Source: Ilex aquifolium
Taxonomy: Eukaryota; Streptophyta; Magnoliopsida; Aquifoliales; Aquifoliaceae
DNA: 64,000 bases
Assembly (NCBI GenBank): GCA_951799425.1
Contig: OX637405.1
Location: 28,436,635 to 28,500,634 of the forward strand
Direction of reading: 5' to 3'
Part shown: positions 33,750-47,925 of the stretch, piece by piece
Layout: each line of letters starts with the position of its first letter
Numbering within the stretch: the stretch's first letter is position 1
The notes under the pieces: model-generated
Seen by the model: only the letters and a program-made list of their open reading frames with translations
The model's database searches: none
What the model was told of the DNA's origin: nothing
Program-made: the position numbers and the translations under genes

Positions 33750-36480
33750 TTCAGAGACCAATACATTTAATTAGACTTATTACTGTTTAAATCCATCAAG
33801 TAAACTGTTTTGAAAAGAAGTCCACTAGTAAGAAAAAAGATTATACTATCCTTCAAAACAATGCTCCAGTTGCCTAACCGGATTAGGAAACTCATAATCT
33901 CATTCTTTTTATTTACGAAAAAATAAATATTTTTACTAACCCACTCCCTCGTGCAATGCTAATCAATAAATAATCTAATATGAAAAAGATCTAAAATTAA
34001 AGAATTTAAAATTTGTTTAAGTTTAGAATTTAGTTACGTATCTCATATTAAAGAGAGAAACATATCTAATATAAGAAACATCTAAAATTTAGGTGTTTTA
34101 GTTAATCTAAAATTGAGCAAAACAATACATGAACCCTAGTTTCTATTGGACAGTATGAAAGTATTTTTTTTTTTTTTATGATAAATCACTTGTTTTTAAA
34201 ATTATGATTTTGTAAAACAAACATCCATCATATACAGTGAGTAACTCAGTGATGTCACATTATCTATCTACATTAAAAAAATTCACTTTTACTTTTATAA
34301 TTCAATGAATTCTTTGTTTACACAATTTGTAGTCACACATCCTATATATTAATCCAATATCATTCTCTGTTGTTGTCATCGAGTGTTGTTTTGCTTTCTT
34401 TGTTGTCATAATTTTTGCTTATTTTTGGCATATGAATTTATAATGTGATAAGGAATTTTGATAAAATATTTTCAGATGCTTACATATATTTAGTAATATG
34501 ACCCCTTATGTATTATGGTAATAATATGGTGTATATTGAAGATTATAAAAGTATTCTTTTATGATAAATCACATATATTTGAAATTATAATTCTGGAATA
34601 ACAAATATTCATCTTTTAGTTTAATAATACTATGCCGCCACACTATCTATTCATTCTATACGAAGTCACGTAATGCAGTCACACTTTCAATAAACACTTT
34701 AGTTGAAACACTTTGAAGTCATACATCCTGTATTTTGAGTCAATATCAATTCTATGTTGTTTTTATAGAGTGTTGTGTTGCTTGAATTACCATTTATTGT
34801 CACATTATAGAGAGTGTTGTGTAACTTATTTAGATCTAAAAATCTATTGTACATATATCGTATGAAAAATTATACCATGTTATAACTATATTATGAAAAA
34901 AAACGAGTGCTTGACTAACACGTTAAGCAGCACAAATATTATGCTAAAAATGAATGAAAGCATAATTTTAAATTTGATATCTGATTTGTAGTTCGAACTA
35001 GATATATAATCAGATCAATGACATATTGGAGGAAAGAAAAAAAAAATTGGTTAGAGAAGAAGTAAATCGATAATGGCTGATGGTTGGAAAAGAATAAAGA
35101 AGATACGTTTGATGTCAAAGATACTGAGAATATAATTCAAAATTCAAGATGGATGATATTAGAAAGAATAAATGTTATTTTGGCACTGATAATATATTTC
35201 ATCCATAAATTTAGGAAATATTTAATATAATATAACAAATTCATAGCACAAAATAATTGTCATATCTAATATGCATGATTTAAGAAAATTGCAAATACGT
35301 CAAAAAAAATCTAAAAAACTCAAAATGTGTATCTGGACACAATATATTTAGAAAAACGAAGATTAAATTACTTAACAATATGAGCTATGTATTTTGAGAT
35401 CAATACGTATTATTTGGTGTATCCCTCTACAATTCTATTTGATGGGGGCTATTCTCACACCTTAAATCTATTTTTCCACCCCCACTTAATATTGTTACTT
35501 CAAACTACTAAATTCACTTCATCGATACTGCCTCATTAGTTATTAAACTCACTCCATCTATATTCACTAATTAAAAACTAAATTCATTTAACTTTATGTC
35601 AACCTATTATATAGACAATGATCAAAATTTTATTTTAGTGTATTATTTCGGTACAAAAATATTTTAGAAACAGAATAAAAATTAATAAAAAAATTTTTTT
35701 TTTTAAATATTATTCGAAATATACAAAAATAACTTAAAACACCTCAAAATGTTTTAAAGATATTGGTAAAAATATATCAAAACACTTCGAAATAATATAA
35801 ATCACCTCAAAATATTGAAATTTTGCTTTAATTACAAAATTTGTTTCGATTTCTTTGACATAAATGGGGGTGAACTAGTAACTAATGAGATGGATATAGA
35901 TGATGTGAACTTAGTAGTTTGAAATAAGAGGATTAAATATGACATAACGTTATCATTGTCATGTGGTGTCACCGTCTAATTAAAAGACTAGAAATAGGTA
36001 AAGTGAACCCCCACTATTTTCATAATTACCAATAACTACCACATCCAATCAACAACACATAAGATTAGTGAGATCCAATTTATCTATTTATTGTCTTCTA
36101 ATTGAATGGTAACACTATGTAGTTGTGATGACATGGTGTTACCGCAATAAATATTTTCTCGATTAGATAGGGTGCAAATATTCTCACCTAATATTATTTG
36201 CATCTAAAAATTTAATTTTATTTGCTAATTTGATCATATGATTTTATTTAAATTATTAGATAAAAAAATAAATTTCATATGATTTTATTAAAATTATTAG
36301 ATAAAAAAATAAATTTTAATATTTGAAGGGATTCACGATGAATTGAAAGATTAGAGGGAATCAAATCAGCACGTCAAACTTTTAGCTCGCACAACATTAC
36401 TCTTGTTTTAAAAGAACTGTATACCGGTAAATAACTCGGTAAAAAAGTCAACTTTCGGGTCGTTTGCCCGTAAAGTGAGT
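33750..36480. other. Gene-free AT-rich DNA upstream of the pectin acetylesterase gene
   Basis: It holds a degenerate direct repeat (34170-34400 and 34560-34770, sharing ATAAATCAC, AATTATGATT/AATTATAATT and GAGTGTTGT) and an inverted repeat with arms about 35495-35553 and 35869-35929 (CAAACTACTAA..TTCAC). No coding evidence. Confidence 0.6.
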
Positions 36481-36593
36481 TTCTAACTTCTAAAGATTTC
36501 CAGCGACCAAGTCTCTCTCTCTCTCCATCGATCCATCCAAAATTCTAGATTCTGATGCTTTTGAATCCAGTTGATACTTGTACAGCTTTTTGA

Positions 36594-39500
36594 ATGGCGA
36601 ATCATAGTGTCCGAGGTCTCATATTGTGGCGGCGAAGATGGGCTAAGAGAGAGTGGACCATCGCAGCCGCTGTGGGTTTCGCCATACTCATCTTAGCTTT
36701 CTGTCTCCTCTCCAATTCAAGCTCCAAACAGTCCAAACCCAACCAGCCTTTTGATTCCTCCATCAATGAATGGGTACCCTTTACCTCGTTGCGCAATGCC
36801 AAAGACAGAGGCGCCTGTAGTATTCTTCCCCCAACTCATTTTTTCAATTTTCACAGGTTTGTTCTCTACATGGAGCTATGGTTTCATAATATTTTTTTTT
36901 CTCTCTCTCTCTCTTGCAGATTGTTTGGATGGTAGTATACCTGGGTACCATTTTCAGAAGGGTTTTGGATCTGGATCTGATAATTGGGTTCTTCACATTG
37001 AGGTTAGTGATTCTACTCTTTGCTTACCAATTTTGCTCTTTTGTTCTCTTCTATTGATTGATTGTTTGAAATGATAGTTGCAACCCCTTAATCCCTCTCA
37101 ACCCATGATTATTGTCGGATTTCAATCCTGTCGACCATTTGATCTCTGGGTGTCTTTAATGGGATGCCATATTGCGAACACTATCACCAAGAATGAACTG
37201 TTCTTTCGAGGGAAAATTAGTTCTTTTGTTCATCATAATTTGCATACATAAAATACAAACTTACACTTGTATATACACACACCCAATTGAATTTTTCTAT
37301 TGCTTTTGCAGACATATTTCCTGTTCCCGTCGAGTGTTTTATGTATTGTTATGCTCGGCACAGAGCACAATTTAGGACGATTGACTACTTTATTCAGTCA
37401 AAAACATTTGGGTTTTGTCATTTGGAGTTTTGTTACCACAGTGACCCTATTTGTGATCATTTACTTTTGTTTTGCTTTGTTTTGTTTCCTTTTTTTGATT
37501 GATCTGTCATAATTTTGTAGGGTGGAGGTTGGTGCAATACAATAGAATTATGTTCTCTTCGGAAGAGAACTGCATTAGGTTCTTCAAATTACATGGACCA
37601 TGAAGTTCAGTTTGCCGGCATATTGAGCCGCAACCCATCACAAAATCCTGGTAAACACCAAACTTAGAATCCATAGCCTATTTTTTTTAATATTAGTTAT
37701 CCAAAGGCTTTTTTTTCTTATCCCTTTTCTTTTCTTGTTAAGTTGTTTTTATATGGCCATACTCTTCCATTAGTCTTTGTTCTGAAATTGTGATACTGCC
37801 TATTACTACCAGCACTAGTGACTAGACATGTAGCTCGATATGAAATATGAGATTATTATCAAGTTTAACATATACTTATTGAACACTTGTTTATGCATCT
37901 CAATTGAACCCCAATCATTTGATTTCAGAGATTTCCGAAAACTATTTAACCTAGAATCCTAGTCACAATAACCTCGAAAACATTATGGGCATTTCCATAT
38001 TACACATTTCATACTAGCTTCCCACTTTTTCTTTGTTCCATCCGTAAATCATGCCAACTAGTTATCATCACTGTGCAATTGAACAAATATTTGGAGTTTT
38101 GGTCATAGTCAGATTTGGATTGAACATTCAGCTTGAATTTGGCCGAAAATAGGGCAAACGTTTTTAAATAATAGTAATCATAAGCTTTGATGCTTAATAG
38201 TAATCATAAGCTATCCACATATTCAACACAATCTAAGAACTAGAACCCTTAGGTTTAAGTTTCATCTTTCGATTATTTTGTCTCTGAGGTTGCTTTATTG
38301 CATGGAGCTTGGATTGTAGATATCTAGATTGTTCCCAAGCATTCCAATGATCCGGGTTGTACAATCTGAACTAAGTAGATTCATAACCCAGATCGTCCAA
38401 ATTCCCGACCACTAGTTGTAACTCAAATTCTAATTCCACTCACAGTTTAGGTAATCACAGCTTATAACCCCAGCCCTAAGTTATAAATCTAGTTATTTCT
38501 TTATTTTGGTCATCTTGAAACTTATAATTTGATTTAGTGTGATTTTCATTTTTAATAATAAAAATATGCAACCACTAGCTTTCATTATTTATAATCGTAC
38601 ATTGTCTTGGATTATGGTTTGTTTTAAAACTCTTATTAGAAACAGAGAAAAGCATTAGTTAATTTTTTGTATATGGATGTAGAATTATACAAAATCTCAT
38701 ATAAAAGTGAAAGAGATTCTAATAAAAGTTACAAAGTGAACTATGACCTAAAGGAATGTACCAACTTAGTTTACCCTCATCGCAACACATACAAAAAAAA
38801 AAGGTATTGTACTGCATATCCATGCTCGCACCATGTACCAAATTGACCCACTATTCAGGTAGCATGATGTATGAAATCCTCCTTGAGCTGTCACAGCAAG
38901 CAATAAATTGGTTGATGTTAAGCATACAAGGTAGGTATATGTGTTGCTCTCCCTCTTTTCGTTTTGAGGGTGAAGCATGCACATGAGAGATTATTGTTGT
39001 CTATCCATTTAATGAACTTGTGCATTTTGATATTTTGGGCATTCTTCAGATTTCTTTAATTGGAACAAAGTCAAGATACGATATTGTGATGGTGCATCTT
39101 TTGCTGGCCACCCTGAAAGTGAATTTAGAGTAAGTTCTCTGGAAATTTTTTAATTGCTTCTTTGGAAGTAATTGAAAAAATGTGCATATCTTTACTTCTC
39201 ATCTGGGGTAGAACTCAGAGAAAAGAGACGGAGAGAGAGAGAGAGAGAGAGTTAATCTTGTCTTGAGTAACTATGTCGAGTCCTCATTTATCACAGAATG
39301 GAGCAAAACTCTTCTTTAGAGGTCAGCTTATCTGGGAAGCACTTATGGATGAACTCCTGTCTGTAGGATTATCTAATGCTAGACAGGTATATTCCTTCAT
39401 TTTGTTATTGATTTTCTCACTGTTTTTTCTTTAGATTTCGAGAGTTAATATTGTAAATAGGAGATCTGATACTTTCACAGATTTTATGCATGTCTGTGAT

Positions 39501-42500
39501 TTATAACTATTAAGTGGTGCTATAAGAGGCGATGAAGTTTCGTTTTCCTCTTCTTTTAATCTCATTGTGGTGGTCTAAGAATTGATTACAATATGAGTTC
39601 GTGACTACTCAGTTAAATATTTGGTGGAATAAATACATGTTAAGTGAAAACTGAGTTGTGGCTTAACCAAAAAAATCTCAAAATTGTTCGTGGCGTTAAG
39701 CATGATCAAAACTGAGTCCATCCTTGAAGTTCGTGGCGTTAAGCATGATCAAAACTGAGTCCATCCTTGAAGGGCATAAAACCTGGTGTGCCTTTTTCTT
39801 TTTATATTTTCATGAAACAGTTCTTAAAATAAATCACTTTGTAATGTGTCATTTTCACTCAAATGAGATGCTGTCAGTTGTCACTCCTATCTGCAGAAAA
39901 TGTCGTAAGAGGCTTTTCTTTGGCATGATAAAGTTGCAGGCTCTTACTGATACAGTTATAATCACAGGCTTTTCTAACAGGATGCTCTGCTGGAGGGTTG
40001 GCAACTCTCATACATTGTGATGGCTTCCGGGAAATTTTGCCAAAGGATGCTGATGTCAAGTGTCTTGCTGATGCAGGTTTTTTTCTTAACGAGTATGTTT
40101 TTTTTATGTATTTCTCTGCTTTAAACAATTATTGTTTTACTCATCTATTCTATGTGGAGCTTCACATTTTAGATATTTCGACAATATTGTCCTCTAAAAG
40201 ATTACTTTGTGATATACACGCATATCTGGAACAGAGGGTGGGTAGTAATGTAAAAAATTCCATAGCCTCTATTTTGTGTTTGTGTTTGCATTCATTTGTA
40301 TTAGTGTAACACACACACACACACACACACTGACACACACATATATAAGGGGGGGAGGGGGGGGGGGAGGGGGGGGGGGGAGGGGGGGGAGACAGAGAGA
40401 GAGAGAATATGATGCATGAAATCACAGATGGGAAAGTGCTCCTACTGTAGAGACATTAGAAATTTGGGGACTACAAGGATAAACAAAGAAGAACAAAGAC
40501 TTATGTGGCAGGAATAGAGGTTTATCGAAGCATGCAACAGTAAATAAATAACAGCGAATTGCTATAGTTGAAGCTCCCCACAGGAACACGTTGGTCACTA
40601 AATTTCACAGAAATATTTATACCTCATATAAGGTTTGCAAAAGGTCCCTTTCGTTATTGTTCTTGGCATTCTCATATGCATCATTGGGATTTTGACATTT
40701 TCATTGACATTTTTTTTTCTGACAAATTAATTCGAGCATGTCAAAATCTTATCATACTAGTTGGAGAGGTTCACTTGTATTTTCCATTGCAGGAAAGATA
40801 TTGCTGGGAATAGCACCATGGAGTCCTTTTATCGTGATGTTGTTCACCTCCAGGTTGTGTCTGAAGCTTTCACATCTCTTGAATTTACACAAGCTATGTA
40901 TTGGTTTGTCTTTGATACCTGATTTTCTATCATAAATTCTAGATAGATTTCTCTTTGCAGTTTCCTTTTTACATAAATCGCAACACAAATGATCTCATAT
41001 TTGGCCATAATTGCATATGGGTCCAATTCCTTTTTCTAATTTTCGGTCAGAGTTCATGCTTTTCCTTTTCGACTGGGATACTAGATGACTAACTTAGATA
41101 CATTTGTTCAATAGAACGCCATTTGGTTTTGTAAGTATGTTTGTTCTAAAATCATGAGATTGATATTCTTTTCAGTAAAGAACAAAAAATATTTTTACTT
41201 TCGGCTTTTCTTAGAGCCTATTTTGGTTGATGTGTGATGCATATAGCTTGGCTAGCAAAGGTTAAGCCTACTGAATGAGATGGACTCCCTCTACACTTTT
41301 GAGCCTCAAAGTTGAGCCTTTAAGCTTTTTTCTTGAGCCTTTCAAACATTGGGAATTGGTGGGTCATAGCTTTATTTCAGTTTTTATTTGGTAACAAAAG
41401 ATACACTGTTTATTGTTGTACTGATTGACAAAAAAGGAAAAGCTAAAGGCTATTGAGGTCTAAGTCTCACTAGTGTCAAAATACCAGGATTACTACTATA
41501 TATACTTGTACCTTAACCAAGTAACATGGCATCACCATTAGATAACTTCCTATTTTCTTGTGAGTTTCTTTCAAGACGTCTTACATGGTAGTTTATGCAA
41601 CAATTAGTGATTTGTGATCTCACAATGGATTGCCAAACATTCACTCTGGAGCAAACAATCTTACCTTCAAAGGAACAAAGAATAAAGCATTGACTGCCAA
41701 GTATAAGATTATCTATAAACGAATGATTGATGACTTAAAACAATAGCCTGGTCAAGCCACCATGAAGCTGTGATTGTTGTTAACCATTTTTTTAGTGCAA
41801 TTGATCATCAGTTTAACTGAACATTTATTTTATATCCCTTTTTGTTTTATGCTGATGATTTAAATTCTATTCTATTGGGTCATTTTTAATTTTCCATGCT
41901 TACCTCTCATGGTTCCAGGGTGTAGCCAAAAGTTTGGACAAGAATTGTATTGCTGGAGTGGAACCTTCTATGGTGGTTTCTTATTTACCTATTTCTTCGT
42001 GGCTTTCCTTTTTCATTGGTCAAGTTTGATCGCTCTAACGTGCAGCCTCTATAATTTAATGTCAGTGTTTCTTTCCTCAAGAATTTATAAAAAACATAAA
42101 GACACCAATTTTCCTTGTCCAACCAGCTTATGATTTTTGGCAGGTAATTTTTCCTTCGGTGACATGATTCGCGTGCTAGTCTAGATATTTTCATTTCGAA
42201 GGATCATTTGCATTCTCTTATATTGGTCGAATGGTCTTTTTCAGATTCGAAACATCTTAGTACCAGATGCATCAGATCCTCATGGCAGCTGGTTCAAGTG
42301 CAAGCTGAATATTCATAATTGCAATCCCAGTCAGATTGAAGTGCTACAAGGTGATGGGATATGGATCTTCTAACAGTGCAAGTTTAACCAATGGTCGCTA
42401 GATTTGGTGTATGACATGTGGGCAAGTGCATAAGAGGAAGATTCCTTATTTCCTTCAGAAGCACTGTCAGTAATTTTATTGGTGAAAACTTGAGGGAGTG

Positions 42501-43420
42501 AGTGATCATGGGCCCATGGCTATGCAACCTATAGATTTTGATTGGACTTATAGGGCATAATGATTTGCAGCTACAAGATGTCATCATTGCCATTGGAGAA
42601 TCATGCATATGTTTCCAGGGATTCAGAGATGCTTGGTTAGATAATATGATATCATATCTTTGCCTGAGTAGGAGTCTGTCTATGAGGAAGAATCTTTCAT
42701 GGACTCCTTTCTAGAATATGATTAACACTTGCCGGATACTAATATTCCAATATCAACATGATCTATTCAAGTAGCCTTCAATCTGTTAAAAACTTTACAT
42801 GTATAATGGCCTGATTAATTTGTCAAAGTTGTCATGCTTAGGTTTCCGAAGTACATTGCTCAAGACACTGAGTGAGTTTCAGCAAAACAAGGAAGGGGGA
42901 ATGTTTGTAAATTCTTGCTTCGTTCATTGCCAGACATGGATGGCTGAGACATGGCATTCTCCCAGTTCTCCAAGAATCAACAGTAAAGTAAGTTTTGTCA
43001 ATTATCCTGTGGCATGTAGTTCTGATAAGGTTTCAAATCTTTTTTCCCGAGTAAGTGGTTAATATATCAGTCCTTTTGCTTAAATATGATTGCACTGGAG
43101 GGAAAACATTATGCTGCCCTGTTCAATGACAGGCGTTTATTAATCTCAGAGCTATGGCAATTGAACCATTCTGACTAGTGGTGGTAACCACTGAGATTTG
43201 AACACAATCAACTAAAGCATCATCGCACTAGAATTTTCTCTTTTGACATGTCTTGATTAATTCTTGTTGAGTTTGATTTAGTAAAGTGACTGTATCATTT
43301 CTCGTTGAACAGACGATTGCAGAGTCTGTAGGTGATTGGTACTTCAACCGGAAAGCAGCAAAACAAATTGATTGCCCTTATCCTTGCAATCCCACTTGCT
43401 ATCATGTGAATCTTACTTGA
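36594..43420 (+). CDS. PAE: Pectin acetylesterase (CE13), 12 exons, 427 aa
   Basis: Pectin acetylesterases remove O-acetyl groups from cell-wall pectin. Exons: 36594-36816, 36920-37002, 37521-37650, 39050-39129, 39297-39386, 39968-40092, 40793-40853, 41919-41972, 42066-42143, 42245-42350, 42842-42987 and 43313-43420. All have GT-AG introns and one continuous frame. Visible features: N-terminal signal anchor (residues about 21-40, [16 protein letters not shown]), GGGWCN oxyanion motif at 103-108, nucleophile Ser209 in GCSAGG, Asp305 in PAYDFW, and His372 in NSCFVHC. Cysteine-rich C-terminus. Length and triad are complete for the family, so the enzyme is probably active, acting in the secretory path or wall. 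A CT-rich leader precedes the ATG. Exon limits are predicted, not observed. Confidence 0.92.
39686..39771. repeat. Perfect 43-bp tandem duplication in intron 5
   Basis: GTTCGTGGCGTTAAGCATG and the following bases occur twice, head to tail, without difference (39686-39728, 39729-39771). It lies in intron 5 of the pectin acetylesterase gene. Confidence 0.9.
40306..40405. repeat. (AC)n followed by a G-run array in intron 6
   Basis: About 11 AC units, a CACACACATATATA bridge, then five or more runs of 6-12 G separated by single A, then (GA)n. The G runs are on the transcribed (sense) strand and have strong G-quadruplex potential. Confidence 0.9.
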
Positions 43421-43800
43421 GTTCGATGACACTGTGGACTGCTTTGGCCTTGCTTATATCTTATTCTCAACTTCAGCTTCCTAGGTTCTAAATTTTGGCT
43501 GGTGGAAATCATCTTTTCTTCAGCTGAAGCATGATCCTGGGGAACAAACTGGAACAGTGCAAAATGCAAATAGACCATGCATAATTGATGTAACAACTTC
43601 ATTCAAACGGCTAATACGACATAATCTGCTGCTTTGTGCATCATAGAAACTATGTTCATTAGATGAAGCCATAATCTTTCATCAGAGAAGTCGGGATCAT
43701 ATGTTTTAATATGATATTCTGCTCTTGTGAATTTTAGGTACTTTTGAGGGTTTCCCGGCTGCTTGATTATATGTTGTATATCTTTTGTACTCAATGATGG
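43421..43800 (+). other. Probable 3' untranslated region of the pectin acetylesterase gene
   Basis: Non-coding sequence follows the stop. No perfect AATAAA was seen close by, so the polyadenylation site is not fixed. Confidence 0.4.
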
Positions 43801-43979
43801 GTTTATAAATTTCTTCCTTGCTCAGTTAAAAGGGGGTCATTTTGAATTGTTTCAAACTTTGTTTGGTAAGAAAGAAAGGCGAAGGAAACCATAACACAAC
43901 ACAGAATAGTAGATTATTTATGATTCTTTAAGTAAATTGATTGGGTCTATTTGGCTTTGACTCCGTGACGGAGGGACTT

Positions 43980-45350
43980 GATTATGGTACTGAAAAAAAA
44001 AATTATTGATAATATTTATTATTTTAATGTGTGTTTTTACAATATTTGGGATCATTTTATAATAAAATTTTTTTATCACTTTTGTGAGTGATTTATCATT
44101 TTTTGTGGGTATTTTTACTACTACTGTTGGTATTTTTACCACTGCTGTGGTAACAATTTTTACCACCTTTTTTCAATACAAAAAAAATTATTACTTTTGT
44201 GGGTGATTTATCATTTTTGTGAGTGTTTTTATTACTGTTTGTGAGTGTTTTTACCACTTTTTTTGATATCACAGTAGTTGTAAAAACACCAATAAGAGTG
44301 ATAAAAATACCAAAAAAAAAAATGATAAATATTACCATTTTTTTTTTTTTTTGGGATGCTGTAGACAACTCTGTAGATGAGACATCCATTTGGTATAAAC
44401 TTGTATTTTCACCGGTAAATCTATTGGGTAGTGATTTAACAACCCCACCGACTTCATGAAGCGCTTATATGTGGGCTTGATTTTACTGTATAATGCGGCC
44501 ATGGGGATGGAAGCCTCCATTTCATGGGCTTGAAAGATCTAACCAAACAATGATAAAATAGATTCGTTGGACTATTTTATATATCACACTCACGGCCCTT
44601 TAAATTCCATTCAAACTCACGCATGTCATCAAGGTTTATTTTTTATTTTTATTTTTTTGAACAGAGAATAACTACAACCACTCACACTAAAAATGTGAGG
44701 GTCATAACATCCATTTAAACATCAAGGTTTATTTGAAACAATTGTAATAAGGGGGAAAAGGGTGGGCCCCAGCAATGAGCAGCCCATGTGATAGAAGAGA
44801 AAGACAAAAAGAATTTGAGATTTTTTTACATTTGAGTGATGGATAATTTGTTAAAAAAAAAAAAAAAAGAGTGATGGAAAATGATGTGGAATGAGACAAG
44901 TATAGAAAAAAAAAAAAAAGATTTTGGTATCGTATTGACATTTATTATTTTTGTGGGTATTTTTATTATTTTTGTCGGTATTGTTATCATTGTTGTGATA
45001 ACTAAAGGTGTTAATCGAGCAAACTTTGCGAGCTTGAATCCGAGCCTGACAAGCTTATTATTCTAAACGAACCTAAAGAATTGTTCACGTTCAACTCGTT
45101 TAAAACATGAGTTGAGCTCGAACCGAGTTTTATCTAAGCCAAATCCGAGTAACTCGTCTCAATTAACACCCCTAATAGTAATTTTGTTTTTATCATTTTG
45201 TAATACTTGCGATCGATCTTAACAATAATAAAAATACTCACAGAAATTGTAAATTACCCTCAAAAGTGATAAAAATTTTTGTTATAAAATAATCCACAAA
45301 AATTATAAAAATATCCATTAAAATAATAAAATTTAGATGTACAGTACTTT
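43980..45350. other. AT-rich intergenic repeats
   Basis: Degenerate GTGGGTATTTTTA(C/T)(C/T) units occur at 44095-44285 and 44940-45000, with complementary versions near 45220-45320. Poly(A/T) runs are frequent. No gene seen. Confidence 0.6.
45006..45173. mobile_element. Small hAT-type MITE
   Basis: The left end is AGGTGTTAATCGAG and the right end CTCAATTAACACCCCT, forming inverted termini. The body repeats GAGCTCGA/ACTCGTTT motifs. About 168 bp, no coding; the 8-bp duplication is unclear. Confidence 0.55.
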
Positions 45351-45783
45351 TTTTTTTTTTACCTAGTCAATTCCTATGGAATGCCTTATGAGATTGGTAC
45401 TTGCAAAGAAAAAGAGGAAGACTTGAACCATTCTTTTTAGTTCAGTGCTTTAGAGAATCCATGAGATCTCAAATGGGTTTCTTCTAAAATGGGTGATGGA
45501 TGCTTTTGTACTAAATTAAACATAGACAATGTTTTATTGTGGGGGCATTCTTTATTGGCACCATTGGAGTTGTTTAAATGCTATGGCATATTTGATCGGC
45601 AAATATGCTTGTGATAGTCACTTCAATCTTTTAATACTTACCTCTGAAAGCAATGTTGAAGCATTATGGATTTGGAATTAGAAGGTAATTAATTGGAACT
45701 GCATTAACAATATTTCGAAAACTAATTGATTTTTGTCTTTTGAGAATATAGCAAAAAACATTTTTAAAAAATTGTCCGCCGTG

Positions 45784-45814
<31 letters not shown>

Positions 45815-45994
45815 GTTGATAAAAAAGTGGTAAATTTTGGATGAATCACTCTCCCAGAGCCACTCTTGTGCTTTAATTTCTGAAATTACAAAATCAAGAA
45901 GGGTATATGCGTGTGTGTGACTAAACCGATGAGTGGGCGGTGGTGAGTGATTTGGTTTAATTTTTGAAGAAGATGAATAAATCGATGGGGGGAG

Positions 45995-46415
45995 GGGTGT
46001 GTTCGGTCACTTTGGTATGTAATACGAGTACGGATATACGATAAGATATTTTTTTAGATACGCGGTACGATGGAAATAGGTTTAACTAGTACGATATTTT
46101 AGGTTACAATTCATTTTGAAACTCTTATCTATATAGTTTTCACCACTATACAACATTATATATCATAAAACATTCATAAACATTAAGTCAATTACCATTT
46201 ATCTTACATTTGTGCTCGATTTTCTATTATCTAAAATAATATATAATTATAAATCTATATACACATAATTAATTAATATGTATTTTATATTTGTATTATA
46301 TATACAACTTGAGATCGTACATTTTAGTGATTTGGATAGTGAACTCACCCCGTTTGAAATCGATGTATCAAGATTATGAATCGTTAGGGATTAATTGAAT
46401 TCTGGTGACTATGGG
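45995..46415. repeat. Dispersed repeat, copy 2
   Basis: A diverged copy of 3241-3705 in the same orientation, sharing ACGCGGTACGATG, CTATACAACATTATAT, CTATTATCTAAAA and ATCGATGTA. It lies outside any Helitron recognised here, so the repeat moves independently. Confidence 0.6.
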
Positions 46416-46419
46416 ACTA

Positions 46420-47735
46420 AGTAACCTTAATTTGCTAATTTCCATTTTGTTTGTAATACATTATAAAACATGGGTTGTGGTAAGCTAGTGGGGTCTGTTT
46501 GGCCCTCAACCATGAGGACCCAGTTTTCCTAATTCTCATCGAAGGTGGACCCAATTTAACCTTTTTTAAAAAAAAACTGGGACCCAATGAACTTGGAAAT
46601 CTCAGAAATAGTGGTCAGCATGCAAGATTACAAAATAAAGGATGTTGATATTTAACAATTTAAATTAAATTTGGGTTTGGTAGATGTCACTCTCATATTA
46701 AGTGTTCATTGGACACTACATGGCAACTTGTTTTTTCGGACACAAATTAAAATATATAATATTTAATAGGTGATTGTATAGGATTTTGTGTATAATGTAC
46801 AGCACTTGATTGTGCTAGGTGATACCTGTCCAGCACTCAATTATGTATAGCATGACTGCATTTTTTTAATCTCCAAACGACCAATTTTCAAAACAAACTT
46901 TAGCATTTTGGTGAGTACCACATCAGCTAAGTTGAATGTCTTGCTAATCTTGAACTTCAATTTAACTAAAATAAGAAAAATATAGCTCAATACTTTGTGA
47001 CTTGGGGATGAGTCTTTAACGCAGCGATAAAATTGCTCTAATTTTGATTTGAATGTAAAAGTTTAGAATCCTGAAAATAATTTGTCGGCATATAAACACA
47101 AGATTACGTATTTTTAACCTTCATCTAACGCTGTAAGTCTGTAATAGCAGAAATCTCGTGTATTGAACCGTCTTACCTTAATGCATCATGATATTCAGCT
47201 TCGATAGTGTAAGAGTCATAATTAGGGTGTGTTTGTTAATATAAATTCAACACTTAAAATGAATGTATTCGATACTTTTAATTAAGCACATTTGATAATT
47301 AAAAATAAAATATCTTAATACGTTAAGTACTTCTTAAAAATAAGTTAAAATATTAAGTAGAATATCTCTTACTTAATTCTAAAAGTTAAAAACGCTTAAA
47401 AAAAAGCATTATTTATAATTTTTTCAATATGATAATTTTATCCCAAAATATTTCACAATCCTATTAAAACTCTAAGTGATGTTTTCTCCAAAATTCACTA
47501 ATCTCCCTAGCTTCCACCGCCTCTGTTTTTTTTTTATTAGAAGACAATTACAACACTTCTACTTGAAAGCAGAAGTGGCATAGCGTCCACCGCCTCTTTC
47601 AAACACTTCTTTTCATGTTCTGCTTAATTCTAAAATATGATTTCGGAATTTTTAAAAACGGTGTAAAATGACAGATCCGTGGAAGAAAAAGAGGTAAAGA
47701 TATGGACCCACAACGCATTGATTGAAATTCTCGTA
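46420..47735. other. Intergenic DNA upstream of the metallothionein gene
   Basis: No gene seen. An AT-rich segment at 47225-47440 beginning GGGTGTGTTTGTTAA resembles MITE debris. Confidence 0.5.
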
Positions 47736-47743
47736 AGATCATG

Positions 47744-47794
47744 ACACGTGGACGGTGGATATCATCAGTTTCTCTCTTCCTCTCTCCTATAAAT
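47744..47794 (+). promoter_or_regulatory. Metallothionein promoter: G-box and TATA box
   Basis: ACACGTGG (47744-47751) is a G-box/ABRE-type element and TATAAAT (47788-47794) a TATA box, 138 bases before the ATG. A CT-rich leader follows. Stress or ABA response would fit the G-box but is inferred. Confidence 0.65.
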
Positions 47795-47925
47795 TGGGGT
47801 CTTGGGTTCCACTTGAATACTCGTCATACATTGAGTTCTTGTTTTACTACTCATAATCAATTTCTTATCTCCTCTCAATTCTCTAAGCTCCCTTTAAGTA
47901 ACTTTCTCTCTCCCTCTCTAGAAAA

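Noticed and set aside
36751-37512. Hydrophobic frames near the pectin acetylesterase start
   Set aside because: They run through introns 1-2; the spliced frame with GGGWCN explains the coding parts.
42612-42660. Alternative acceptor TTTCCAG before GGATTCAGAGATG in the pectin acetylesterase gene
   Set aside because: Joining exon 10 here gives an early stop, while the acceptor at 42840-42841 continues the conserved [10 protein letters not shown] text.
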